Source: Microcosmobacter mediterraneus
Lineage (GTDB): Bacteria > Bacteroidota > Bacteroidia > Flavobacteriales > Flavobacteriaceae
NCBI RefSeq assembly: GCF_031846265.1
Contig: NZ_JAVRIA010000003.1
Coordinates: 1 to 64,000, forward strand
Reading direction: 5' to 3'
DNA: 64,000 nt
Part shown: positions 42,778 through 51,800 of the stretch, piece after piece
Position numbering within the stretch: position 1 is the first letter of the stretch
How the letters are laid out: every line of letters begins with the position of its first letter
The notes under the pieces: model-generated
Seen by the model: only the letters and a program-made list of their open reading frames with translations
Databases searched by the model: none
Told to the model about the DNA's origin: nothing
Translations under genes and position numbers: made by a program

Positions 42778-43575
42778 ATGGAACAAAAACTACAATCTTT
42801 TTTTAAGTCTGGCCTATTAGACTCATATATAATAGGCACAACATCTGTTGCAGAATCTTTGGAGGTTGAACACTATATAGATAATTATCCAGAGGTAAAA
42901 AGCGAGTACGAGCGTCTGCAAGATAATTTAGAAATTCTTGCCAAAGCAGATGCTCTAGAAGCACCTAAAGGAATTTTAGATAACGTATTTAAAGCTATTG
43001 AAACACCATTAGAAAAAAACGTAGTGGCTTTAAATCCTAAAAAGCAAACCCCTTGGTATAGTATTGCTGCAAGTGCTGCAGCCATATTGTTTGCAGTAAC
43101 AAGCATATATTTCTATAATCAGAATCAGATTCTTCAGAATGAAAGTCTTATTGTAGATGCAGAAATCGATGATCTTAGAAGTGATATTGAAAACAACAAC
43201 TCTAAATTAGATGATTTAAGTAGAATGCTTTTAAAGCTCAATAATCCTGACTCAAGAAAGTATTTGTTAAGCGGTAATGAGCGTGCTAAAGATCTTAAAA
43301 CTGTGGCTTACATTAATCCTGTTGAAAAAACATCAATGATAGATGTTGTGGAGTTACCTCAGCTTCCACCAGAAAAATGCTACCAAATATGGGCAGAAGT
43401 AAATAACAGAATGATTAACCTTGGTATTTTAGACGAAAAAGATCGCAAGTTACAATCTATACCTTATGTAGAAGATGCCTTAGCATTGAGTATATCTATC
43501 GAGCCTAAAGGCGGCTCGGAAACCTTTGCGGATGAAGAGAATGCAGTGGCAGAAATCTCGTTGAAGGATAATTAA
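42778..43575 (+). CDS. RskA-like anti-sigma factor
   Basis: 265 residues. The cytoplasmic N-terminal part (DSYIIGTTSVAESLEVEHYI) binds sigma. A membrane helix lies at about residues 84-102 (YSIAASAAAILFAVTSIYFY). A short coiled coil follows, then the periplasmic RskA domain with YQIWAEVNNRMINLGIL and ISIEPKGGS. It lacks the HxxxCxxC zinc motif of ZAS anti-sigmas. It pairs with the sigma gene just upstream. Confidence 0.92.
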   Translation: MEQKLQSFFKSGLLDSYIIGTTSVAESLEVEHYIDNYPEVKSEYERLQDNLEILAKADALEAPKGILDNVFKAIETPLEKNVVALNPKKQTPWYSIAASAAAILFAVTSIYFYNQNQILQNESLIVDAEIDDLRSDIENNNSKLDDLSRMLLKLNNPDSRKYLLSGNERAKDLKTVAYINPVEKTSMIDVVELPQLPPEKCYQIWAEVNNRMINLGILDEKDRKLQSIPYVEDALALSISIEPKGGSETFADEENAVAEISLKDN

Positions 43576-43596
43576 TTGAGTTTATAATAATCAATT

Positions 43597-43630
43597 AAAA
43601 AAAACCCATCAAATTTGATGGGTTTTTTTT
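43597..43630. terminator. Bidirectional terminator between anti-sigma and aquaporin genes
   Basis: A perfect 34-base palindrome: eight A, CCCATCAAATTTGATGGG, eight T. It serves both convergent genes. Confidence 0.9.
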
Positions 43631-43648
43631 TATCATAATTCAAAGATT

Positions 43649-44338
43649 TTAGTCTTTGTCAAACATCGCCTTATGAATTAGTCCTGCCACGATAGCACCT
43701 GCTATAGGAGCAACCCAAAATAACCATAATTGAGACATGTACTCGCTATTTACTGCAAATAAAGCCTGACTCGTTGAACGTGCAGGATTCACAGAGGTAT
43801 TCGTAATAGGAATACTAATAAGGTGAATTAATGTTAAACCTAAACCAATAGCAATTGGTGCAAAGCCTTTAGGAGCTCTTGCATTAGTACTCCCTAAAAT
43901 AATCAATAAGAAAAACATCGTTAAAATAAACTCTGCAATTAATGCAGAGGTCATGGAGAAACCATCTGGTGATAAATCGTTATAACCATTAGCTGCAAAT
44001 CCGCCAACATCTACGAAATCAGATTTACCAGAGATAATAAGGTAAAGTAATCCTGCAGCTGCTACTGCACCAACCAGTTGAGCTATAATATAGCCAACTA
44101 AGTCTTTACCTTCAAACTTTCCTCCAGCCCATAATCCTAGAGATACAGCAGGATTAAAGTGTCCTCCAGAAATATGACCTACAGCATAAGCCATAGTTAA
44201 AACGGTAAGACCAAAAGCTAAAGATACGCCTACAAATCCAATGCCTAAATCGGGATAACCAGCAGCAAAAATTGCGCTACCACAGCCTCCAAATACTAGC
44301 CAAAATGTTCCAAAAAATTCTGCAAATAGTTTTTTCAT
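43649..44338 (-). CDS. aqpZ: Aquaporin (MIP family, AqpZ-like)
   Basis: Six-helix water channel of 229 residues with both NPA boxes: GGHFNPAVSLGLW and TSVNPARSTSQALF. The N-terminal AEFFGTFWLVFGGCGSAIFA and the Arg after the second NPA form the selectivity filter. The pattern is AqpZ rather than glycerol-facilitator type, as the second box is not NPAR-D. It is convergent with the anti-sigma gene across a shared terminator. Confidence 0.93.
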   Translation of the reverse strand: MKKLFAEFFGTFWLVFGGCGSAIFAAGYPDLGIGFVGVSLAFGLTVLTMAYAVGHISGGHFNPAVSLGLWAGGKFEGKDLVGYIIAQLVGAVAAAGLLYLIISGKSDFVDVGGFAANGYNDLSPDGFSMTSALIAEFILTMFFLLIILGSTNARAPKGFAPIAIGLGLTLIHLISIPITNTSVNPARSTSQALFAVNSEYMSQLWLFWVAPIAGAIVAGLIHKAMFDKD

Positions 44339-44481
44339 AATACAAATGTGTTAGTTGTTAGTTAATTAAATATAGTAATAATCAAACATTTAGACACTAA
44401 GATAGACCTAGAAGTCACATTTAAAGATTTTAAACTACTAAAAGCAAAACAAAATAGCTTTCTTAATCCTTTACAAAAAGT

Positions 44482-44489
44482 TATCTTTG
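44482..44489 (+). promoter_or_regulatory. -7 promoter element TATCTTTG
   Basis: TAnnTTTG match 15 bases before the ATG at 44505. No clear -33 TTG. Confidence 0.4.
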
Positions 44490-44504
44490 TAAAAATTAAT
44501 TACA

Positions 44505-44708
44505 ATGAAATTACTTCTCATCACACTAGCACTTTTAGCCTTAGCAATTGCAGGAATTGCTATTAAATTATGGGCAAAAAAAGATGGTGAATTTGCTGGT
44601 ACTTGTGCTAGTCAAAACCCAATGCTAAACCAAGATGGTGAAGCTTGTGGATTTTGTGGTAAAACACCTGATCAGTTTAAAGATTGTAGCGAACCTCAGC
44701 ACTCTTAA
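44505..44708 (+). CDS. Small membrane-anchored cysteine protein
   Basis: 67 residues: an N-terminal hydrophobic helix (LLLITLALLALAIAGIAIKL) and a short outer part with four Cys (CASQNP, CGFCG, DCSEP). The cysteine spacing suggests a metal site or disulfides. Similar short proteins are common in flavobacteria next to membrane and glycosyltransferase genes, with no known function. It heads the unit that includes GT2, sigma factor and Nramp-like genes. Confidence 0.7.
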   Translation: MKLLLITLALLALAIAGIAIKLWAKKDGEFAGTCASQNPMLNQDGEACGFCGKTPDQFKDCSEPQHS

Positions 44709-44713
44709 TTTTA

Positions 44714-45823
44714 ATGGTGCTAGACATTGTTTTTTACAGCTTCACCACAATAATTGCTATTCAATTAATCTATTACCTTGGCGTTTTTATGCCTTTTGTT
44801 GCAGCGAAGCCTAAGCCTGAAGCACCAAAAAATATTCCTGTTTCCATAATTATTTGTTGTAAAAACGAAGCAGATAATCTTAAACAAAATCTCCCTTATA
44901 TCATTGAACAAGATTATCGTGATTTTGAAATTATTTTAATTGATGACTACTCTAAAGACGATACTTTAGAAATTATGAAATCATTTAAAGACAAACATCA
45001 AAACATTAAAGTTGTAGAAGTTAAACCTATTGACGCTTTTTGGGGAAATAAAAAATATGCCCTTACACTTGGAATAAAAGCTGCGACTCATAATTTTTTA
45101 TTGTTTACAGATGCAGATTGCACGCCAAACTCTAAACAATGGATTTCTAAAATGACACGATATTTTTCTAACGAAAAATCTATGGTTTTAGGTTACGGAG
45201 CCTATAAAAAAAGGAAGTACTCTTTGTTAAATAAACTAATACGCTACGAAACACTACTCGCTGCAATTCAATATTTTTCTTTCGCAAAAATTGGAATGCC
45301 ATATATGGGAGTTGGTAGAAATCTAGCATACCGAAAGGAACTTTTTTTTAATGCTTCAGGTTTTATGAATCATATGAATATTAGATCTGGAGATGATGAT
45401 TTATTCGTTAATCAGGTAGCAACTAAAACTAATGTAGCGCTATCTTATGAAACAGATAGTTTTACTTTAACTGAGGGCAAAACCTCTCTAATTAGTTGGT
45501 TTAATCAAAAAAGAAGACATGTAAGTACTGCAAAACATTACAAAACATTACATAAATTCTCCCTATCACTCTTCTATATTACACAATTATTATTATGGGT
45601 GAGTTTAATCATACTGCTTAGTGCTCAATTTCAACTTATTATAGTATTATGTCTTTTTGGTCTAAGAATATTATCTCAAAGTATTGTAATTCACAAGGGT
45701 TCTAAACGCTTTAACGAGCGCGATTTACTCCTATTATTTCCTTTTTTAGAACTATTTTTAGTTTTATTTCAAATGGCTATCTTTATCACCAATCAGATAT
45801 CAAAACCTGTTCATTGGAAATAA
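44714..45823 (+). CDS. Membrane glycosyltransferase, GT2 family
   Basis: 369 residues. An N-terminal membrane helix is followed by a GT-A domain with SIIICCKNEADNL, LIDDYSKDDT, the DxD-like LFTDADCTPNSKQW, and the late SGDDDLFVNQ and QKRRH (QxxRW-like) segments. Two or three membrane helices close the C-terminus. It is probably processive or acts on a lipid acceptor. The product is unknown. The last 10 bases overlap the sigma factor gene. Confidence 0.88.
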   Translation: MVLDIVFYSFTTIIAIQLIYYLGVFMPFVAAKPKPEAPKNIPVSIIICCKNEADNLKQNLPYIIEQDYRDFEIILIDDYSKDDTLEIMKSFKDKHQNIKVVEVKPIDAFWGNKKYALTLGIKAATHNFLLFTDADCTPNSKQWISKMTRYFSNEKSMVLGYGAYKKRKYSLLNKLIRYETLLAAIQYFSFAKIGMPYMGVGRNLAYRKELFFNASGFMNHMNIRSGDDDLFVNQVATKTNVALSYETDSFTLTEGKTSLISWFNQKRRHVSTAKHYKTLHKFSLSLFYITQLLLWVSLIILLSAQFQLIIVLCLFGLRILSQSIVIHKGSKRFNERDLLLLFPFLELFLVLFQMAIFITNQISKPVHWK

Positions 45824-46368
45824 AAGACGCTATAGCAAAAGCAAAACAAAACAATCAAATTGCATTTAATTTTTTACTAGATACATTTTGGAATGATGTT
45901 TATGCATTCCAACTAAAACGTATAGAAAATGAAAATGATGCAGAAGATATTACCATACAAACCTTCTCTAAAGCTTTTGATAAAATTAGCACCTTTGATG
46001 AGTGCTATAAGTTTAAAACTTGGCTTATCACTATCTCTAAAAATATTCATATAGATTTAGTTAGAAAGGAAAAAAACAAACCTAAACGTCTATCTAAAGA
46101 TGATGATACTAATGCCTTACAAGTTTTAGATGAGTCTCCTTCTCCTGAAGATAAACTCATAACAGAACAGAACTTAGCTAAGTTACTTAGAGATATAAAG
46201 AAACTTAAGCCACATTATCAAGAGGTTATTAATCTTAGGTATTTTCAAGAATTAAGTTATAAGGAAATTTCAGAACAGCTTAATGAACCAATGAATAATA
46301 TTAAGGTTAAATTACTACGAGCCAAAAAATTATTATCAGAAATTATTCAAAAAAACAATGAGATCTAA
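45814..46368 (+). CDS. ECF-type RNA polymerase sigma factor
   Basis: 184 residues. Region 2: FNFLLDTFWNDVYAFQLKR, DAEDITIQTFSKAFDKI and FKTWLITISKNIHIDLVRK. Region 4: HYQEVINLRYFQELSYKEI and NIKVKLLRAKKLL. No anti-sigma gene is adjacent. It starts with TTG at 45814 within the last codons of the glycosyltransferase gene. Its own 3' end overlaps the Nramp-like gene by 11 bases, so the three are tightly coupled. Confidence 0.9.
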   Translation: MEIKDAIAKAKQNNQIAFNFLLDTFWNDVYAFQLKRIENENDAEDITIQTFSKAFDKISTFDECYKFKTWLITISKNIHIDLVRKEKNKPKRLSKDDDTNALQVLDESPSPEDKLITEQNLAKLLRDIKKLKPHYQEVINLRYFQELSYKEISEQLNEPMNNIKVKLLRAKKLLSEIIQKNNEI

Positions 46369-47575
46369 TCTCAAAAAACTAGGTCCTGGACTCTTATTTG
46401 CTGGTGCTGCAATAGGAGTGTCTCATTTGGTACAATCTACACGAGCAGGAGCTGACTTTGGCCTAGGTTTAATTTGGGCTTTACTATTAGTTAACCTATT
46501 TAAATATCCATTTTTTCAGTATGGTCCTCGTTATGCCTCAGCAACAGGAGAGAGTTTGCTAGATGGTTATAAGAAATTAGGAAAAAGTGTCTTATGGACC
46601 TATTTGATATTAACGTTTGCAACGATGTTTACCATTCAAACAGCTGTAACAATTGTAACAGCTGGGTTAGCATATTCGTTATTTGGGAGTTTTATAACTA
46701 TAGAAGTTTGGACCATAGTTATCCTTGCCATTTGTCTTGGAATTCTTCTCATTGGTAAATATAAATTATTAGATAAACTCATAAAAATTATAATAATTAC
46801 ACTTACTATCAGCACCATTGCAGCTCTAATATTCTCTTCATTTAATACAACAAGTGGTTTACAATTAGCGCAAGTTTTACCTAAAAATTCTATTGAGATT
46901 GGATTCCTTATTGCATTTATGGGTTGGATGCCTGCACCTTTAGATATTTCTATATGGCATTCGTTATGGACTGTTGAAAAACAAAAAGATGATGCAGATT
47001 TCACACTTAAAACTGCGCTTTTCGATTTTAACATTGGGTATTTAGGTACTATAATCTTGGGCATATGTTTTGTATGTCTAGGCACTTTAATTATGTATAA
47101 TTCTGGTGCTTCATTTAGCAATAATGCAGGTGAATTTGCTGATCAATTAATCACTATGTATACAGATAGCCTAGGTAATTGGTCATACATTATTATTGGT
47201 GTTGCTGCTTTTACAACCATGTTTAGTACAACCTTAACGACTTTAGACGCTTCACCAAGAGCGATGCATAAATCAATATCTCTATTATATAACACAGAAT
47301 ATAAAAAAGGCTATCTGTTTTGGATATTGTTTCTTGCATGTGGTACTATTTGTATTTTTCTATTTTTTGCCTCAGAAATGGGTTTACTAATAAAAGTTGC
47401 TACTATTCTATCCTTCATAACTGCTCCTTTTTATGGTATTATTAATTACATACTCATATCAGGAAAACATACACCCAAACAATGGCAACCATCTGTTTTA
47501 ATGCATGTTTTGAGTATTCTTGGAATACTCTTCCTTGTTGGATTTAGTATTTGGTACCTCTCAATAATACTATAG
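46358..47575 (+). CDS. Nramp-related transporter lacking the DPGN motif
   Basis: Integral membrane protein of 405 residues with about eleven helices and the Nramp layout. It starts LKKLGPGLLFAGAAIGVSHL and has KYPFFQYGPRYASATGESLL and LGTLIMYNSG. In canonical Nramp metal transporters helix 1 carries DPGN and helix 6 carries MPH. Here helix 1 reads AIGVSHLVQ and helix 6 GWMPAPLDISIW. The metal ligands Asp, Asn and His are therefore replaced, so the substrate may not be Mn or Fe. It overlaps the sigma factor gene. Confidence 0.82.
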   Translation: MRSNLKKLGPGLLFAGAAIGVSHLVQSTRAGADFGLGLIWALLLVNLFKYPFFQYGPRYASATGESLLDGYKKLGKSVLWTYLILTFATMFTIQTAVTIVTAGLAYSLFGSFITIEVWTIVILAICLGILLIGKYKLLDKLIKIIIITLTISTIAALIFSSFNTTSGLQLAQVLPKNSIEIGFLIAFMGWMPAPLDISIWHSLWTVEKQKDDADFTLKTALFDFNIGYLGTIILGICFVCLGTLIMYNSGASFSNNAGEFADQLITMYTDSLGNWSYIIIGVAAFTTMFSTTLTTLDASPRAMHKSISLLYNTEYKKGYLFWILFLACGTICIFLFFASEMGLLIKVATILSFITAPFYGIINYILISGKHTPKQWQPSVLMHVLSILGILFLVGFSIWYLSIIL

Positions 47576-47590
47576 TGTTATGCTATGTTT

Positions 47591-47626
47591 TTGGATGTAT
47601 TATATGGCTTTTACTTCTTATCTTTG
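47591..47626 (+). promoter_or_regulatory. Possible promoter of lipA
   Basis: TATCTTTG (47619-47626) matches TAnnTTTG, 17 bases before the ATG. The nearest TTG (47591-47593) is 25 bases upstream, longer than the preferred spacing. Confidence 0.4.
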
Positions 47627-47643
47627 TAATCTGATTAAAAACT

Positions 47644-48522
47644 ATGGAACAGAAGATTGCTTCAAATATTCTACCAAAGCGAAAGCCAAAACCTAAATGG
47701 CTAAGAGTTAAGCTACCAACTGGTAAAAAGTATACAGAATTAAGAGGATTAGTTGACAAGTATAATCTAAATACAATCTGCACCTCTGGAAGTTGTCCAA
47801 ATATGGGTGAATGCTGGGGAGAAGGTACAGCCACATTTATGATTTTAGGTAATGTGTGTACTCGTTCTTGTGGTTTTTGTGGTGTTAAAACAGGACGACC
47901 AGAATCTGTAGATTGGGACGAACCTGAAAAAGTAGCGCGCTCTATTAAAATAATGAATATTAAGCATGCTGTACTTACCAGTGTTGATAGAGACGATCTA
48001 AAAGATATGGGAAGCATCATGTGGTCTGAAACTGTAAAGGCTGTAAGACGGATGAATCCTAACACTACATTAGAGACTCTTATACCAGATTTTCAAGGTA
48101 TTGAACGCCATATCGATAGAATTATTGATGTTGCACCAGAAGTTGTGTCTCATAATATAGAAACAGTAAGACGTTTAACTAGAGAAGTGCGTATACAAGC
48201 TAAGTATGATAGAAGTATGGGAGTTTTAAAATACTTAAAATCTCAAGGGCAACGACGAACAAAATCTGGTATAATGCTTGGTTTAGGAGAAACTCGAGAA
48301 GAGGTTATTGCTACACTTCATGATTTAAGGGATAATGATGTTGATGTCGTTACTATTGGTCAGTATTTACAACCAAGTAAAAAACATCTACCTGTTAAAC
48401 AGTTTATCAATCCTGAGCAATTTGATGAATACAAAGCCATCGGTTTGGATTTAGGATTTAGGCATGTTGAAAGTAGCGCTTTAGTAAGGTCATCTTACAA
48501 AGCACAGAAACATATCAATTAA
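47644..48522 (+). CDS. lipA: Lipoyl synthase LipA
   Basis: Radical SAM enzyme inserting two sulfurs into octanoyl-protein. The auxiliary cluster motif CTSGSCPNMGEC and the radical SAM motif CTRSCGFC are present, with the C-terminal SSYKA whose Ser ligates the auxiliary cluster. It has 292 residues. Its stop overlaps the gapA start by one base (TAATG). Confidence 0.96.
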   Translation: MEQKIASNILPKRKPKPKWLRVKLPTGKKYTELRGLVDKYNLNTICTSGSCPNMGECWGEGTATFMILGNVCTRSCGFCGVKTGRPESVDWDEPEKVARSIKIMNIKHAVLTSVDRDDLKDMGSIMWSETVKAVRRMNPNTTLETLIPDFQGIERHIDRIIDVAPEVVSHNIETVRRLTREVRIQAKYDRSMGVLKYLKSQGQRRTKSGIMLGLGETREEVIATLHDLRDNDVDVVTIGQYLQPSKKHLPVKQFINPEQFDEYKAIGLDLGFRHVESSALVRSSYKAQKHIN

Positions 48523-49538
48523 TGATAAGGGTTGGCATCAATGGTTTTGGTCGTATTGGAAGACGATTATTTAGACTAATACATGGTCGATCAGGTATGG
48601 AAGTTGTTGCCATAAACGATCTGTCTGACTCCAAAACACTTAGCCACCTCTTCAAATACGATAGTATTCATGGCATTTTAAATTTAGATGTAAGTTTTAC
48701 ATCTAATTCTATTTCTGTTGATAACAAGTCTGTAGCTTTCACTAATCATGACAATCCTAAAGCAATAAATTGGTCTATTCATAATGTAGATATTGTCATT
48801 GAAGCTACAGGAAAATTCAAAACTAAACCAGACTTAATGCATCATATAAACAATGGTGCTCAACAGGTAATACTCTCAGTACCTCCAATTAACGATGATA
48901 TTAAAACTGTAGTTTTAGGTGTTAATGATCATATAATAAATGGTGATGAACGTATTATATCAAATGCCTCTTGTACTACGAATAATGCAGCACCAATGAT
49001 GGCTATCATTGATGATTTATGTGGTATAGAACAAGCTTATATTACCACAATTCATTCGTATACAACAGATCAAAGTCTTCACGATCAGCCACATAGAGAT
49101 TTAAGACGAGCTAGAGCTGCAGGACAATCTATAGTGCCAACTACAACAGGAGCAGCAAAAGCATTAACTAAAATTTTCCCACATCTTTCTGATGTAATAG
49201 GTGGTTGTGGTATAAGAGTTCCCGTAATTAACGGATCTCTTACTGATATCACTTTTAATGTTAATAAAACGACTACTGTTAACACTATAAATAATACGTT
49301 TAAAAAAGCCGCCAATACTCACTTAAAAGGTATATTAGAGTATACCGAAGACCCTATTGTTTCTGTCGATATTTTAGGAAATACGAACTCTTGTGTATTT
49401 GATGCCTTAATGACCTCAGTTATAGGCAATATGGTTAAAATAGTAGGCTGGTACGATAATGAAACAGCTTATTCCTCAAGAATTTTAGAACTAATTTGCA
49501 ATTTATCGGATAAAAAAGCACTTTTGTCGAATAAATAA
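48522..49538 (+). CDS. gapA: Glyceraldehyde-3-phosphate dehydrogenase
   Basis: Oxidises G3P to 1,3-bisphosphoglycerate, with NAD(P). The Rossmann start is IRVGINGFGRIGRRLFRL, the catalytic Cys is in SNASCTTN, and RRARAAGQSIVPTTTGAAKA and GWYDNETAYS are present. It has 338 residues. Coupling to lipA is unusual for a glycolytic gene. A second gap copy elsewhere is common in this group and cannot be checked here. Confidence 0.95.
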   Translation: MIRVGINGFGRIGRRLFRLIHGRSGMEVVAINDLSDSKTLSHLFKYDSIHGILNLDVSFTSNSISVDNKSVAFTNHDNPKAINWSIHNVDIVIEATGKFKTKPDLMHHINNGAQQVILSVPPINDDIKTVVLGVNDHIINGDERIISNASCTTNNAAPMMAIIDDLCGIEQAYITTIHSYTTDQSLHDQPHRDLRRARAAGQSIVPTTTGAAKALTKIFPHLSDVIGGCGIRVPVINGSLTDITFNVNKTTTVNTINNTFKKAANTHLKGILEYTEDPIVSVDILGNTNSCVFDALMTSVIGNMVKIVGWYDNETAYSSRILELICNLSDKKALLSNK

Positions 49539-49539
49539 T

Positions 49540-49547
49540 TATATTTG
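49540..49547 (+). promoter_or_regulatory. -7 promoter element TATATTTG before the hybrid kinase
   Basis: TAnnTTTG match 21 bases before the ATG at 49569. A TTG at 49524-49526 is too close to serve as a normal -33. Confidence 0.4.
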
Positions 49548-49568
49548 TTTCATATAAAGTGTTCTAAA

Positions 49569-51800
49569 ATGTCCCAAATCAAATATTTAATATTTGCTTT
49601 TTTAGTGTCTTTTGTGTTCTCAATACATGCACAAGAGCCAGCACAGGATGCAGATGTGTTAAAGTTACGCACAAGTAATTTCATCGATCAAGCTGGTTTT
49701 GAAAGTCAACGAGGCGATTATTTTAAAGCCGAAGAGAACTTAGAAAAAGCACTAGATATTGCAATTAAATTAGACGATAAAAAAAGTGTTGGAATTATAC
49801 ATACTAAAATTGCAAGACTTCAATATCATATCCTAGAGCCAGAAAAAGCCCTTGTTTCTTTAACAAGAGCTGCAGAAATACAACGCGAAATTAATGATTA
49901 TGCAAATTTAGCGCTTACCTACAACATTAGAGGAGTATTGCATAGCAGTAAAAAAGAATACCAAACAGCATTAGATTATTTTAAAGCATCTAAGGCAAAG
50001 TTTGAAGAAGAAGACTTAGAACAATACATTCCTGAGGTTTTGCTTAACGAAGCCAAAGTATTCACAGAATTAAAAAATTACAAATCTGCAAAAGAGGGTT
50101 TAGAAAAGACAATTTTACTCTCAAAAAAACACAATTTATCAAACATTCTAAGTAGTGCGTTAATACTAAGCGGAAAAGTTTATAACAACTTAGATAATTC
50201 AGATTTGGCATTAACTATGACCAAAGAAGGTTTAGAAATTGCACAATCTCAAAATTTTTTAGACAACACTAACAGTGCATATTTAACACTTAGTAATATT
50301 TATGAAAGTAAGAAGGATTATAAGCTTACAAGTGATTATTTAAGAAAACACGTTAAACTTACTGATAGTATCCTTAACATAATACCTGAGAATTTAGAAA
50401 CTCAAAACTCTAAATTTATTACACAATACAACAAAGCTGAAAATCAAGAATTAAAAGCACAGATAAATGATGTAGAAAAAGGTAGTAACTTAACGAGAAT
50501 TACAACTATACTAAGTATCGCCTTAATTACAATTCTATCATTATTAACTTTATCATTATACAAGAATAATAATATAAGGTTACGCACCAACAATATGCTT
50601 CATAAAAAGAATGACGAGCTAATTGTGGCCAAAGAAAAAGCAGAATTAGCGTCAAAAACTAAAGCTAACTTTTTATCAACAGTAACACACGAGTTAAGAA
50701 CACCACTTTACGCTGTAACCGGATTAACCTCTATGTTAATGGATGAGAATCCAAAACCAGATCAAATACCTCACTTAAAATCATTAAAATTTTCAGGAGA
50801 TTATTTACTCACTTTTATTAATGATATTCTTCAAATTAATAAAATTGAAGCCAATAAAGTAGAATTAGATCCAGAAGTATTTAATCTAAAAAATAAAGTT
50901 GACAATGTTATTTCTGCGCTTAATAATTCAGCATTAGATAACAACATAACCATGCATTTTGAATACCAAAACGATATTCCTGAGAACTACATGGCTGATC
51001 AACTTAAAATCTCACAAATTCTAATTAACCTTATTGGTAATGCCATTAAGTTTACAAAAGATGGTGATATTTGGGTACGTGTAAATAAGATTGCTGAAAA
51101 AAATGACCAACACACTATACGCTTCGAGGTCGAAGACAATGGTATTGGTATTACAAAAGAAAAGCAAGACCAAATGTTTGAGAGCTTCTCTCAAGGCTCT
51201 GTTCAGATTAATAGAAAATATGGAGGAACAGGACTTGGTCTATCAATTGTTAAAGGTTTAATTAAAATCTTAAAAGGTAAGATATACCTTAAAAGTGAAC
51301 TTGGTAAAGGTTCTACCTTCTTCTTTGAAATACCTATGGTAAAGGCAGAAGCTGTAAAGGCCAAACCTATAGAAAAAACTCATGGTGATAATATTAAAGC
51401 ATTAGATCTAAGTGAGATTAAGATTTTAGTTGTTGAGGACAACAAAATCAACCAAATGATTACTAAAAAGATTCTTAACAAAATGGATTTGTATTGTGAT
51501 GTGGTTGATAATGGTGAGTCAGCAGTAGAAAATGTTAAAGAAACCAACTATGATGTTGTTTTAATGGATATACATATGCCTGGAATTAGTGGTTTAGAGG
51601 CTACAAAAATTATTAGAACTTTTGATAAAGAGTTAACCATTTTTGCATTAACTGCAGTTACACTTGAAGATAAAATGCACGAGTTTGACGAAGCTGGTTT
51701 TGATGATATCATCTCCAAACCCTTTAAGCAAGAAGACTTTGAGAAAAAGTTATACTACGCGCTTACAGGTTTACCAACAAAATCAGAAATTTCTGCTTAA
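49569..51800 (+). CDS. TPR hybrid sensor histidine kinase / response regulator
   Basis: 743 residues. A signal peptide (YLIFAFLVSFVFSIHAQ) is followed by periplasmic TPR-like helical repeats (about 25-300) and a membrane helix at about 312-332. Then come HisKA with the phospho-His in STVTHELRTPLYAV (His about 374), HATPase with NLIGNAIKFT, EDNGIGI and GGTGLGLSIV, and a C-terminal receiver with VVEDNKINQ, phospho-Asp in VLMDIHMPG (about 664), and the late Lys in ISKPF. No DNA-binding domain, so the output must pass to other proteins. The ATG at 49569 is preferred to the TTG at 49545. Confidence 0.93.
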   Translation: MSQIKYLIFAFLVSFVFSIHAQEPAQDADVLKLRTSNFIDQAGFESQRGDYFKAEENLEKALDIAIKLDDKKSVGIIHTKIARLQYHILEPEKALVSLTRAAEIQREINDYANLALTYNIRGVLHSSKKEYQTALDYFKASKAKFEEEDLEQYIPEVLLNEAKVFTELKNYKSAKEGLEKTILLSKKHNLSNILSSALILSGKVYNNLDNSDLALTMTKEGLEIAQSQNFLDNTNSAYLTLSNIYESKKDYKLTSDYLRKHVKLTDSILNIIPENLETQNSKFITQYNKAENQELKAQINDVEKGSNLTRITTILSIALITILSLLTLSLYKNNNIRLRTNNMLHKKNDELIVAKEKAELASKTKANFLSTVTHELRTPLYAVTGLTSMLMDENPKPDQIPHLKSLKFSGDYLLTFINDILQINKIEANKVELDPEVFNLKNKVDNVISALNNSALDNNITMHFEYQNDIPENYMADQLKISQILINLIGNAIKFTKDGDIWVRVNKIAEKNDQHTIRFEVEDNGIGITKEKQDQMFESFSQGSVQINRKYGGTGLGLSIVKGLIKILKGKIYLKSELGKGSTFFFEIPMVKAEAVKAKPIEKTHGDNIKALDLSEIKILVVEDNKINQMITKKILNKMDLYCDVVDNGESAVENVKETNYDVVLMDIHMPGISGLEATKIIRTFDKELTIFALTAVTLEDKMHEFDEAGFDDIISKPFKQEDFEKKLYYALTGLPTKSEISA

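Noticed and set aside
46636..47121. Open frame of 161 codons antisense to the Nramp-like gene
   Set aside because: The opposite strand of a hydrophobic membrane protein gene often stays open by composition. No start signal or family.
47583..48065. Open frame of 160 codons antisense to lipA
   Set aside because: It overlaps the cluster-binding motifs of lipA. It is a shadow frame.
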